Shown: positions 1 to 5,387 of the stretch, piece by piece | Layout: every line of letters starts with the position of its first letter | Position numbering within the stretch: the stretch's first letter is position 1 | DNA from: Paracoccaceae bacterium | Lineage (GTDB): Bacteria; Pseudomonadota; Alphaproteobacteria; Rhodobacterales; Rhodobacteraceae | Reading direction: 5' to 3' | NCBI GenBank assembly: GCA_027069385.1 | Contig: JALXER010000056.1 | Coordinates: forward strand, 1-8,246 | DNA: 8,246 nucleotides | Notes under the pieces: generated by a model | Told to the model about the DNA's origin: nothing | Database searches by the model: none | Seen by the model: the letters and a program-made list of their open reading frames with translations, nothing else | Made by a program: the position numbers and the translations under genes

Positions 1-1130
1 GGGCTGGCCTCGGGGTGGTGTTGCACCGAATAGACCGGCCGGTCTTTCAGGGCAATGCCGCAGTTGGAACCGTCAAACAGGCTGACATGGGTTTCCTCTA
101 CGCCCTCGGGCAGGGTTTGCGCATCAACCGCGAAGCCGTGGTTCATCGAGGTGATTTCGACCTTGCCGGTGGCAAGTTCCTTGACCGGATGGTTGGCACC
201 GTGATGGCCGTGGTTCATCTTGATGGTCTGCGCCCCCAGCGCCAGCGCCAGCATCTCGTGGCCCAGACAAATGCCGAAAACCGGCATGTCGGAGCGCGCC
301 AGAATATCCTTGATCATCGGCACCGCGTACGCGCCGGTTGCGCTCGGGTCGCCCGGACCGTTGGACAAGAACAACCCGTCGGGATTCAGGGCCAGAATTT
401 CGTCGGCAGTGGCCGAGGCTGGCAGCACCGTTACTGCGCAGCCCGCGCTGGCCAGACAGCGCAGGATATTGCGTTTGGCCCCGTAATCGACCGCCACAAC
501 GTGAAAGCGGGGTTCGGTGCGGGTGCCGTACCCGTCGGGCCAATTCCAGCGGGTTTCATCCCATTGATAGGGGGCCTTGCAGGTGACTTCGGCGGCCAGA
601 TCGGCCCCGACAATGCCGTTAAACCCGCGGGCGCGGGCGATCAGCGCGTCAATGTCGAAATCCCCGTCGGGCGCGTGTTCGATCGCCACATGCGGCGCGC
701 CCTGCATGCGGATGGCGCGGGTCAGGCGGCGCGTATCGACGCCACCGATACCGACCAGCCCCTGCGTCGCCATCCAGTCGGACAGATGCGCGCTAGAGCG
801 CCAGTTGCTCGGTTCGGTCGGATCCCATTTCACCACCATGCCCTTTGCAAAGGGGACAGGCGATTCCATATCCTCGGGCAGGGTGCCGGTATTGCCGATA
901 TGCGGAAAGGTAAAGGTGATCACCTGACCGGCATAGGACGGGTCGGTCATGATTTCCTGATAGCCGGTCATGGCGGTGTTGAAGCACATCTCGGCCACCG
1001 CAACGCCGGTCGCGCCAAACCCGCGCCCGTAAAGCACTGTGCCATCGGCCAGCGCGATGCAGGCGGTCGGGTTGGAATGGGGCGCGGGCGCAAGGGCGCG
1101 GGCCTGATCAGACAGGGCGGAAACCGGCAT
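1..1130 (-). CDS. carA: Carbamoyl-phosphate synthase small subunit, 3' end outside the window
   Basis: CarA hydrolyses glutamine and channels ammonia to CarB, making carbamoyl phosphate for pyrimidine and arginine synthesis in the cytoplasm. 376 complete codons are visible. The N-terminal CPSase small-chain domain is followed by a class I glutamine amidotransferase domain. The nucleophile is Cys288 in GICLGHE, and His372 and Glu374 lie in the terminal HHPEAS; the 84-residue spacing from Cys to His equals that of the E. coli enzyme (269 to 353). The sequence breaks off just after this motif, so only a short C-terminal tail is missing. The start at 1130 is preceded by AAGGA (1138-1142) with 7-nt spacing and by a good promoter. 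It diverges from yqeY; a carB partner is not in the window. Identification is near certain from the motifs; the exact full length is unknown. Confidence 0.97.
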   Translation of the reverse strand, partial: MPVSALSDQARALAPAPHSNPTACIALADGTVLYGRGFGATGVAVAEMCFNTAMTGYQEIMTDPSYAGQVITFTFPHIGNTGTLPEDMESPVPFAKGMVVKWDPTEPSNWRSSAHLSDWMATQGLVGIGGVDTRRLTRAIRMQGAPHVAIEHAPDGDFDIDALIARARGFNGIVGADLAAEVTCKAPYQWDETRWNWPDGYGTRTEPRFHVVAVDYGAKRNILRCLASAGCAVTVLPASATADEILALNPDGLFLSNGPGDPSATGAYAVPMIKDILARSDMPVFGICLGHEMLALALGAQTIKMNHGHHGANHPVKELATGKVEITSMNHGFAVDAQTLPEGVEETHVSLFDGSNCGIALKDRPVYSVQHHPEAS

Positions 1131-1157
1131 CAAACTATCCTTGGTAAATTTTTCTGG

Positions 1158-1186
1158 AACCTAGAACCGTGTCTCTGTAAGGTCAA
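1158..1186 (-). promoter_or_regulatory. Sigma70-type promoter of carA
   Basis: On the minus strand TTGACC (1181-1186) and TAGGTT (1158-1163) are separated by exactly 17 bases. This predicts a transcript beginning near 1151 and a leader of about 20 nt containing the AAGGA ribosome-binding site at 1138-1142. I see no attenuator or leader peptide in so short a leader, so pyrimidine control, if any, would act at initiation. Inferred from spacing and consensus only. Confidence 0.6.
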
Positions 1187-1294
1187 GGGGTTGATCGAGT
1201 GGTTATTTCACAGTTTCACCCTGTATTAGTTACCCGCACCCCATTGCGCCTTGATGAACAAAAAGCTAAACAGACCATTCTGCCGGCCCGCCGG

Positions 1295-1309
1295 TGCTAC
1301 TATAGGTGA
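1295..1309 (+). promoter_or_regulatory. Extended -10 promoter and ribosome-binding site of yqeY
   Basis: TG-C-TACTAT (1295-1303) is a good extended -10 element. No convincing -35 lies 16-18 bases upstream, which extended -10 promoters tolerate. Transcription would begin about 1310, only a few bases before the ATG at 1314, giving an almost leaderless mRNA. AGGTGA (1304-1309) would serve as a Shine-Dalgarno only if transcription starts further upstream. A 12-bp inverted repeat, CCGGC-CC-GCCGG (1283-1294), abuts the TG of the promoter. The true start site cannot be decided from sequence. Confidence 0.45.
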
Positions 1310-1313
1310 ACCC

Positions 1314-1769
1314 ATGCTTCGATCCCGTTTGACCACTGCCATGAAAGAGGCCATGCGCGACAAGGACAAAAAGCGGCTATCCACCATCCGCCTGATGATT
1401 GCAGCAATCAAGGACAAGGATATCTCTTCGCGCAGTGCCGACAACACCCAGGGGGTCAGCGACGACGATATCATGGGCATTCTGGCCAAGATGATCAAAC
1501 AGCGTATCGAAAGCGCCAAAACCTATGAAGAAGCCGGGCGGATCGATTCTGCCGAAGGTGAGCGCAACGAGATCAAGGTGATCGAGGAATTCCTGCCCAA
1601 GCAACTGAACGAATCCGAGGTCGAGGCCGCCATTCAGGAAGCGATCAAGTCGGTCGGGGCGCAATCCATTCGCGACATGGGCAAAATCATGGGCGAGTTG
1701 AAAAACAAGTATAACGGCCAGATGGATTTTGGCAAAGCGGGCGCGGCGATCAAGGCGATGCTCGGCTAG
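1314..1769 (+). CDS. GatB/YqeY domain-containing protein
   Basis: A 151-aa cytoplasmic protein of the YqeY family, small stand-alone proteins related to the C-terminal region of the tRNA amidotransferase subunit GatB. The family is presumed to bind tRNA; a precise role is not established. Family hallmarks are visible in order: an N-terminal helix rich in charged residues with the RLSTIRLMIAAIKDKD stretch (about residues 21-36), the IKQRIES...YEEAGR block in the middle, then IEEFLPKQL, and near the C-terminus the DMGKIMGELK block with its conserved glycine. Length is typical of the family. The reading frame is open upstream to 1251, but the start at 1314 matches the family N-terminus and follows AGGTGA. 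It diverges from carA, an association I recall from other alphaproteobacteria. It is transcribed alone, since the next gene converges. Confidence 0.93.
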   Translation: MLRSRLTTAMKEAMRDKDKKRLSTIRLMIAAIKDKDISSRSADNTQGVSDDDIMGILAKMIKQRIESAKTYEEAGRIDSAEGERNEIKVIEEFLPKQLNESEVEAAIQEAIKSVGAQSIRDMGKIMGELKNKYNGQMDFGKAGAAIKAMLG

Positions 1770-1773
1770 GTCC

Positions 1774-1788
1774 ACGCCCTAGGGGCGT
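1774..1788. terminator. Small hairpin between convergent genes, possible weak bidirectional terminator
   Basis: ACGCCC-TAG-GGGCGT is a perfect 6-bp inverted repeat with a 3-nt loop, located 4 bases after the yqeY stop and containing the stop codon of the minus-strand permease gene (1779-1781). No T-run follows on either strand, so intrinsic termination is doubtful. Confidence 0.3.
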
Positions 1789-2639
1789 TGCCTCAGGTTA
1801 ACAATATTGGCGGCAATAATGATGATCGCGCCGATGGCGAATGACGTCTTTGGCTGCTCGCCATAGGCCAGCAACCCCACCAGCGTTATCACCGGCAAGC
1901 GGATAAAGTCCATCGGGGCGACAATGGTTGCCGGTGCAAGGCCAAGCGCCGCGGTCAGGCAATAATGCGCGCTGACTCCGCCCGTCCCGACCACGAACAG
2001 CCACGGCCATATGGCAGCCGAGGGCCACGGGATACCGCCGGGCAGGGCGATCACCAGCGCAAAACCCGCCTGAATCAGGGTCATCCAGAACAACACGCAC
2101 AGCACCGTGTCGCGGCGCATGATCTGCCGCGTGGCGATGGTCGTCAGCGCAAACCCGATGGCCGCGCCAATGGCGGCAAAATGTGCCATGGTCAGCGCCG
2201 AGCCTCCCGGATCGGCCACGATCACCACCCCGACAAAGCCGGTAATGGCGATGAACAGGGTCTTGCGGGTCAGGGCCTCTCCCAGCATCAGCGGAGCCAG
2301 CAGCGCCACCCAGAGCGGGTTGGTGAACTCGATTGCCACCAGTTGCGACAACGGGATCAGCGCAATGGCATAGAACCACAGGTTCTGACCGGTGAAATGA
2401 ATGGTGCTGCGCCATAAATGCCGTTTGAACAGGGTGGTGCGCACCTGCGAAAACCCGCGCTTTGAAAGGGCAACCACCCCAAGCACCAGCAGGAAACCGA
2501 TGATCGAACGATAGAGCATCAGCTCGAACGTGTTCAGCTCTACCGAAATTTCCCGCCCCGCAACCGCCATCAGGACAAAAGACACCACCGCGCCCATCAT
2601 CCACCAAAATGCCGCCAAGGTTCGGGATTCGCCATTCAT
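1779..2639 (-). CDS. EamA-family permease of the drug/metabolite transporter superfamily
   Basis: A 286-aa inner-membrane protein with roughly ten hydrophobic segments arranged as two EamA repeats (about residues 10-142 and 152-282). The first repeat carries the family's classic run from NLWFYAIALIPLSQ (87-100) through TNPLWVALLAPLMLGE (106-121). The second has the equivalent PMDFIRLP (242-249) and LAYGE (257-261), so the paired glutamates of the internal duplication are preserved. Transporters of this type move small metabolites, and some export amino acids or purines or exchange S-adenosylmethionine; sequence alone does not reveal the substrate. The ATG at 2639 has an AGGG-type ribosome-binding site about 8 bases upstream. 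It is divergent from the DUF922-like gene and convergent with yqeY, so it is probably a single-gene unit. Family assignment is firm, substrate unknown. Confidence 0.9.
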   Translation of the reverse strand: MNGESRTLAAFWWMMGAVVSFVLMAVAGREISVELNTFELMLYRSIIGFLLVLGVVALSKRGFSQVRTTLFKRHLWRSTIHFTGQNLWFYAIALIPLSQLVAIEFTNPLWVALLAPLMLGEALTRKTLFIAITGFVGVVIVADPGGSALTMAHFAAIGAAIGFALTTIATRQIMRRDTVLCVLFWMTLIQAGFALVIALPGGIPWPSAAIWPWLFVVGTGGVSAHYCLTAALGLAPATIVAPMDFIRLPVITLVGLLAYGEQPKTSFAIGAIIIIAANIVNLRQRP

Positions 2640-2682
2640 GCCCGCACCCTACGGGATCGACATGCCAAGGAACAGCGCAACC

Positions 2683-2737
2683 TTGATCCAGCCAAAACTG
2701 GGCGTATAGTCCGGCCATAAGCGCCTTATTTCAGGAG
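2683..2737 (+). promoter_or_regulatory. Promoter, palindrome and RBS of the DUF922-like gene
   Basis: TTGATC (2683-2688) and TATAGT (2705-2710) are 16 bases apart, a good sigma70-type pair predicting a start near 2717. At that point there is a 13-bp inverted repeat, ATAAG-CGC-CTTAT (2717-2729), which could be an operator or a short leader hairpin. A strong ribosome-binding site, AGGAG (2733-2737), lies 7 bases before the ATG at 2745. Confidence 0.5.
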
Positions 2738-2744
2738 AAACACT

Positions 2745-3341
2745 ATGGCTTTGAGCGTGAAATTTGGGGGTGTCAAAACCTCGTATTATGCGGTCGAGGG
2801 AAAAGACCTTAAGACGATTTTGGCGAGCATGATGAAGAAAGGCCCCAAAGAAGGGGGAAAGCGTTTGCCTGCGTTGACCGTAACACCGATCAAAGGCAAC
2901 CTGAAATTTGCCGTCAAATTCGAAAAAGACAAGAAAAAGGGTTATGTCGCCAAGGTTACCGTATCGGGCGGCTCCGTGATCTATTCGGGGGCAATCAAAA
3001 TGCCCAAGCTCAAATCGGATAAAGCGCTGAGCAAAAAAGCCAAGGCGGAATGGAAACGGTTTTCGGCCAAGCTGCTCGATCATGAAAAAGAGCATGTCGC
3101 CCGGGCGGCGAAAGAAACCAAAAAAATTGTGAAGGAGTTGGCCGTGCTGACTCTCGAAGCCAAAGGAAAAACCAAAAAGGATGCCTTGAAAGCGGCACAA
3201 AAGGCGATGATTTCCAAGGTGAAGGAAAGCTATGCCGACGACAAATTACGTAAGCGGCTGCTTGCGATTCATGAAAGCTTTGACAAGGAATCAGACCATG
3301 GTGTCAAACAGGGCGCCAAGCTGGATACGTCAATCAAATAG
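2745..3341 (+). CDS. Lysine-rich protein with DUF922-type HExxH motif, putative zinc protease-like
   Basis: A 198-aa protein. Residues 103-124 contain W...F...L..HEKEH......E (His113, Glu114, His117), an HExxH zinc-binding signature in the setting seen in DUF922 proteins, which are annotated as predicted Zn-dependent proteases. The C-terminal HESFDKESDHG (176-186) fits the second conserved DUF922 element ending in a D...HG motif. Activity is unproven for the family. Two things are odd. The N-terminus has no signal peptide, although family members are usually predicted to be exported. About 44 of 198 residues are lysine, spread through the whole protein. Codon use is visibly A-richer (many AAA) than in neighbouring genes, compatible with later acquisition. 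The promoter and AGGAG fix the start. Assignment by motif rather than full-length recognition, hence moderate confidence. Confidence 0.65.
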   Translation: MALSVKFGGVKTSYYAVEGKDLKTILASMMKKGPKEGGKRLPALTVTPIKGNLKFAVKFEKDKKKGYVAKVTVSGGSVIYSGAIKMPKLKSDKALSKKAKAEWKRFSAKLLDHEKEHVARAAKETKKIVKELAVLTLEAKGKTKKDALKAAQKAMISKVKESYADDKLRKRLLAIHESFDKESDHGVKQGAKLDTSIK

Positions 3342-3344
3342 GCG

Positions 3345-3626
3345 CTATTCGACCCGTTTCTTGAACCGGCGCTCCAGCGGAGCCGAGACCTGACCCCATT
3401 CGCTATCGCGGGAGCGTTGCTGGTGGAATTCAAAGTCTTCCTCGGATTCGAATTCCTCGGATACATGGAAATAGCCGCGGCGTTTTGGGTCTTCGGTGAC
3501 TTCAAACTTGATGCAACCCGGTTCGGCGCGGGTTAACAGAATATGGTCTTCCAGATACAGATCGACAATCGCATGATGCGCGGCGGTTTCGGCCACCAGC
3601 AGGCCTTCGAGATATACTTTGGGCAT
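3345..3626 (-). CDS. Antibiotic biosynthesis monooxygenase (ABM)-fold small protein
   Basis: A 93-aa cytoplasmic protein of the dimeric alpha/beta-barrel ABM family, related to YgiN-type quinol monooxygenases. Signature features are AEPGCIKFEV (34-43), the YFHVSEEFESEEDFEFH block (52-68) and a terminal amphipathic stretch. Members are cofactor-free oxygenases or have unknown roles; the substrate cannot be read from sequence. The frame is open to 3659, but the start at 3626 is preferred: it is preceded by a purine-rich AGGGGGAAA ribosome-binding site and gives the family-typical N-terminus beginning with a beta strand. It lies 54 bp downstream of guaA on the same strand and could be read through from guaA or use its own promoter. 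It ends 3 bases from the convergent DUF922-like gene. Confidence 0.8.
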   Translation of the reverse strand: MPKVYLEGLLVAETAAHHAIVDLYLEDHILLTRAEPGCIKFEVTEDPKRRGYFHVSEEFESEEDFEFHQQRSRDSEWGQVSAPLERRFKKRVE

Positions 3627-3648
3627 GGTTTCCCCCTTTGTTGACCGT

Positions 3649-3678
3649 AGTTTAGGCAATCGACCGGTGGTCTGTCCA
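3649..3678 (-). promoter_or_regulatory. Possible promoter of the ABM-fold gene
   Basis: On the minus strand TGGACA (3673-3678) and TAAACT (3649-3654) are separated by 18 bases in the guaA-to-ABM gap. The pair is plausible and would leave a leader of about 17 nt before the ATG at 3626. Co-transcription from guaA remains an alternative, as no convincing terminator lies between the two genes. Confidence 0.4.
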
Positions 3679-3680
3679 GC

Positions 3681-5240
3681 CTATTCCCACTCTATGGTGC
3701 CCGGCGGCTTGGAGGTGATGTCATAGGTCACGCGGTTGATGCCTTCGACCTCGTTGATGATCCGCGTGGCGGTTTCGCCCAGAAATTCATGGGAAAACGG
3801 GTAATAGTCGGCGGTCATGCCGTCCACGGATGTCACCGCGCGCAGGGCGCAGGCGAAATCATAGGTGCGCCCGTCGCCCATCACCCCGACCGTGCGCACC
3901 GGCAGGATGGCAACAAAGGCTTGCCAGATGTCATCATACAGCCCGTGCTTGCGGATCTGGTCGATATAAACCGCATCGGCCTTGCGCAGGATCTCCAGCT
4001 TTTCGCGGGTGATTTCACCCGGGCAGCGAATCGCCAGTCCCGGACCGGGAAAGGGATGGCGGCCGATAAAACTGTCGGGCAGGCCCAATTCGCGACCAAG
4101 GGCGCGGACCTCGTCCTTGAACAGCTCGCGCAGCGGTTCGACCAGTTTCAGGCCCATCTTTTCGGGCAGGCCGCCGACATTATGGTGGCTTTTGATCGTT
4201 GCCGACGGGCCACCGGAAAAGCTGACGCTTTCGATCACATCGGGATAGAGTGTGCCTTGGGCCAGAAACTTGGCCCCGCCGACCTCGGCCGCGTGTTTCT
4301 GGAATACGTCGATGAACAGCTTGCCGATGATCTTGCGCTTGGTTTCGGGGTCACTGACGCCGTCCAGTTCGCCAAGGAACAATTCGCGCTCGTCCGCGTG
4401 GATCAGCGGCATGTTATAGTGGTCGCGGAACATCTCGACCACTTCCTCGGCCTCGTTCAGGCGCAACAACCCGTGGTCAACGAAAACGCAGGTCAGTTGG
4501 TCGCCGATCGCCTCGTGGATCAGCACCGCCGCGACCGAGCTGTCAACCCCGCCGGACAACCCGCAAATTACCTTGGCATCACCCACCTGTTCGCGAATCC
4601 GGCGAATGGCTTCTTCGCGATAGGCCCCCATGGTCCAGTCGCCGGTAAACCCTGCCAAGCGCACAAAGTTTTCGTAAAGGCGCGCGCCGTTGGGGGTGTG
4701 GTGCACCTCGGGGTGGAACTGCACCGCATAGAAATGCCGCGCCGGATCGGCGGTAATGGCAAACGGTGCGTTGGGCGAGGTGCCGTACACCGCAAATCCC
4801 GGGGCGATCCGGGCAACATGATCACCGTGCGACATCCAGACCTGCTCATCCCCGTCGGCAAACCAGCCATCCAGCAGCGGCAGGCTGGCTTGCGGGGTCA
4901 CATAGGCGCGGCCGAATTCGGCGGTGCCGTGGCCCGTTTCGACCTGTCCGCCCAGCATTTGCATCATCACCTGCTGGCCGTAACAGATTCCCAGCACCGG
5001 CACCCCAAGGCTGAACAGCGCCTCGGGGGGGCGCGGCGAACCGGCATCGATCACGCTGGACGGCCCGCCCGACAGGATCACCGCTTTGGGGGCAAACCTT
5101 TCCAGAAAAGCCGCGTCAACCTTGTTGAACGGATGGATTTCGCAATAGACATTCAACTCGCGCAGGCGACGCGCAATCAGCTGCGTAACTTGCGATCCAA
5201 AGTCGATGATTAACAGGCGGTCATGGGATGAATCAGTCAT
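3681..5240 (-). CDS. guaA: GMP synthase (glutamine-hydrolysing)
   Basis: GuaA converts XMP, glutamine and ATP to GMP in the last step of guanine nucleotide synthesis. The 519-aa product has the complete domain order. The class I amidotransferase domain holds Cys86 in GICYGQQ, and His176 and Glu178 in VQFHPEV. The ATP-pyrophosphatase domain has the P-loop SGGVDS at 229-234. The C-terminal dimerisation domain ends in the family's typical PPGTIEWE. Length is close to that of the E. coli enzyme (525). The start at 5240 gives the usual short N-terminus before HDRLLIIDFG; an in-frame ATG at 5252, preceded by GGGG, is a credible alternative adding four residues, and neither has a strong ribosome-binding site. 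Divergent from the methyltransferase gene, and upstream of the ABM gene. I see no convincing promoter or purine-responsive element in the 147-bp upstream gap. Confidence 0.98.
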   Translation of the reverse strand: MTDSSHDRLLIIDFGSQVTQLIARRLRELNVYCEIHPFNKVDAAFLERFAPKAVILSGGPSSVIDAGSPRPPEALFSLGVPVLGICYGQQVMMQMLGGQVETGHGTAEFGRAYVTPQASLPLLDGWFADGDEQVWMSHGDHVARIAPGFAVYGTSPNAPFAITADPARHFYAVQFHPEVHHTPNGARLYENFVRLAGFTGDWTMGAYREEAIRRIREQVGDAKVICGLSGGVDSSVAAVLIHEAIGDQLTCVFVDHGLLRLNEAEEVVEMFRDHYNMPLIHADERELFLGELDGVSDPETKRKIIGKLFIDVFQKHAAEVGGAKFLAQGTLYPDVIESVSFSGGPSATIKSHHNVGGLPEKMGLKLVEPLRELFKDEVRALGRELGLPDSFIGRHPFPGPGLAIRCPGEITREKLEILRKADAVYIDQIRKHGLYDDIWQAFVAILPVRTVGVMGDGRTYDFACALRAVTSVDGMTADYYPFSHEFLGETATRIINEVEGINRVTYDITSKPPGTIEWE

Positions 5241-5324
5241 GGAAACTGCCATAAAGCCCCAATACCGGTTTGGCAAGTTGGCAGGCGCGTCCGTGTCGCG
5301 AAAAGGTAAAAAGTGGGCGGGTTT

Positions 5325-5369
5325 GGGGTTTCGGGAAAGGCTGCCTTGCCTATACTGGTCCGAAACCCC
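5325..5369. repeat. Perfect 10-bp inverted repeat bracketing the mttB-like promoter
   Basis: GGGGTTTCGG (5325-5334) is matched by its exact reverse complement CCGAAACCCC (5360-5369), with 25 bases between. The probable -10 of the methyltransferase gene, TATACT (5351-5356), sits between the arms. The left arm therefore occupies the -35 region and the right arm the predicted start site near 5363. This geometry suits a regulator contacting two sites, or a stem-loop; which protein would bind is unknown. Confidence 0.6.
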
Positions 5370-5382
5370 CATTTTGCCGGAG
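5351..5382 (+). promoter_or_regulatory. -10 element and RBS of the MttB-family gene
   Basis: TATACT (5351-5356) matches a -10 well, but the best -35 at 16-bp spacing (TTTCGG, 5329-5334) is poor and lies inside the left arm of the inverted repeat, which suggests a regulated rather than strong basal promoter. GGAG (5379-5382) is 5 bases before the ATG at 5388 and supports that start over an earlier in-frame GTG or TTG. Confidence 0.45.
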
Positions 5383-5387
5383 TCGCC

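Noticed and set aside
1206..1219. Direct repeat TTTCAC at 8-bp period upstream of carA
   Set aside because: Six-base units are too short to be significant, and they lie upstream of a promoter that looks complete without them.
15..1229. Open reading frame of 404 codons on the plus strand
   Set aside because: It is antisense to carA throughout; the carA frame carries the CPSase and amidotransferase motifs.
1798..2718. Open reading frame of 306 codons on the minus strand
   Set aside because: It overlaps the permease in another frame and lacks the hydrophobic segments and EamA motifs found in the 1779-2639 frame.
2649..3200. Antisense open reading frame of 183 codons opposite the DUF922-like gene
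   Set aside because: Its Phe-rich translation is the mirror of lysine codons (AAA/AAG read as TTT/CTT). The plus frame has a promoter, a strong ribosome-binding site and conserved motifs.
3661..3673. Hairpin GACC-GGT-GGTC after guaA as a terminator
   Set aside because: The stem is only 4 bp, no T-run follows on the minus strand, and it lies inside the candidate ABM promoter spacer.
3789..5213. Open reading frame of 474 codons on the plus strand
   Set aside because: It is antisense to guaA, whose protein is complete with all catalytic motifs. The frame is open because of GC-rich codon bias, and its translation shows no recognisable domain.
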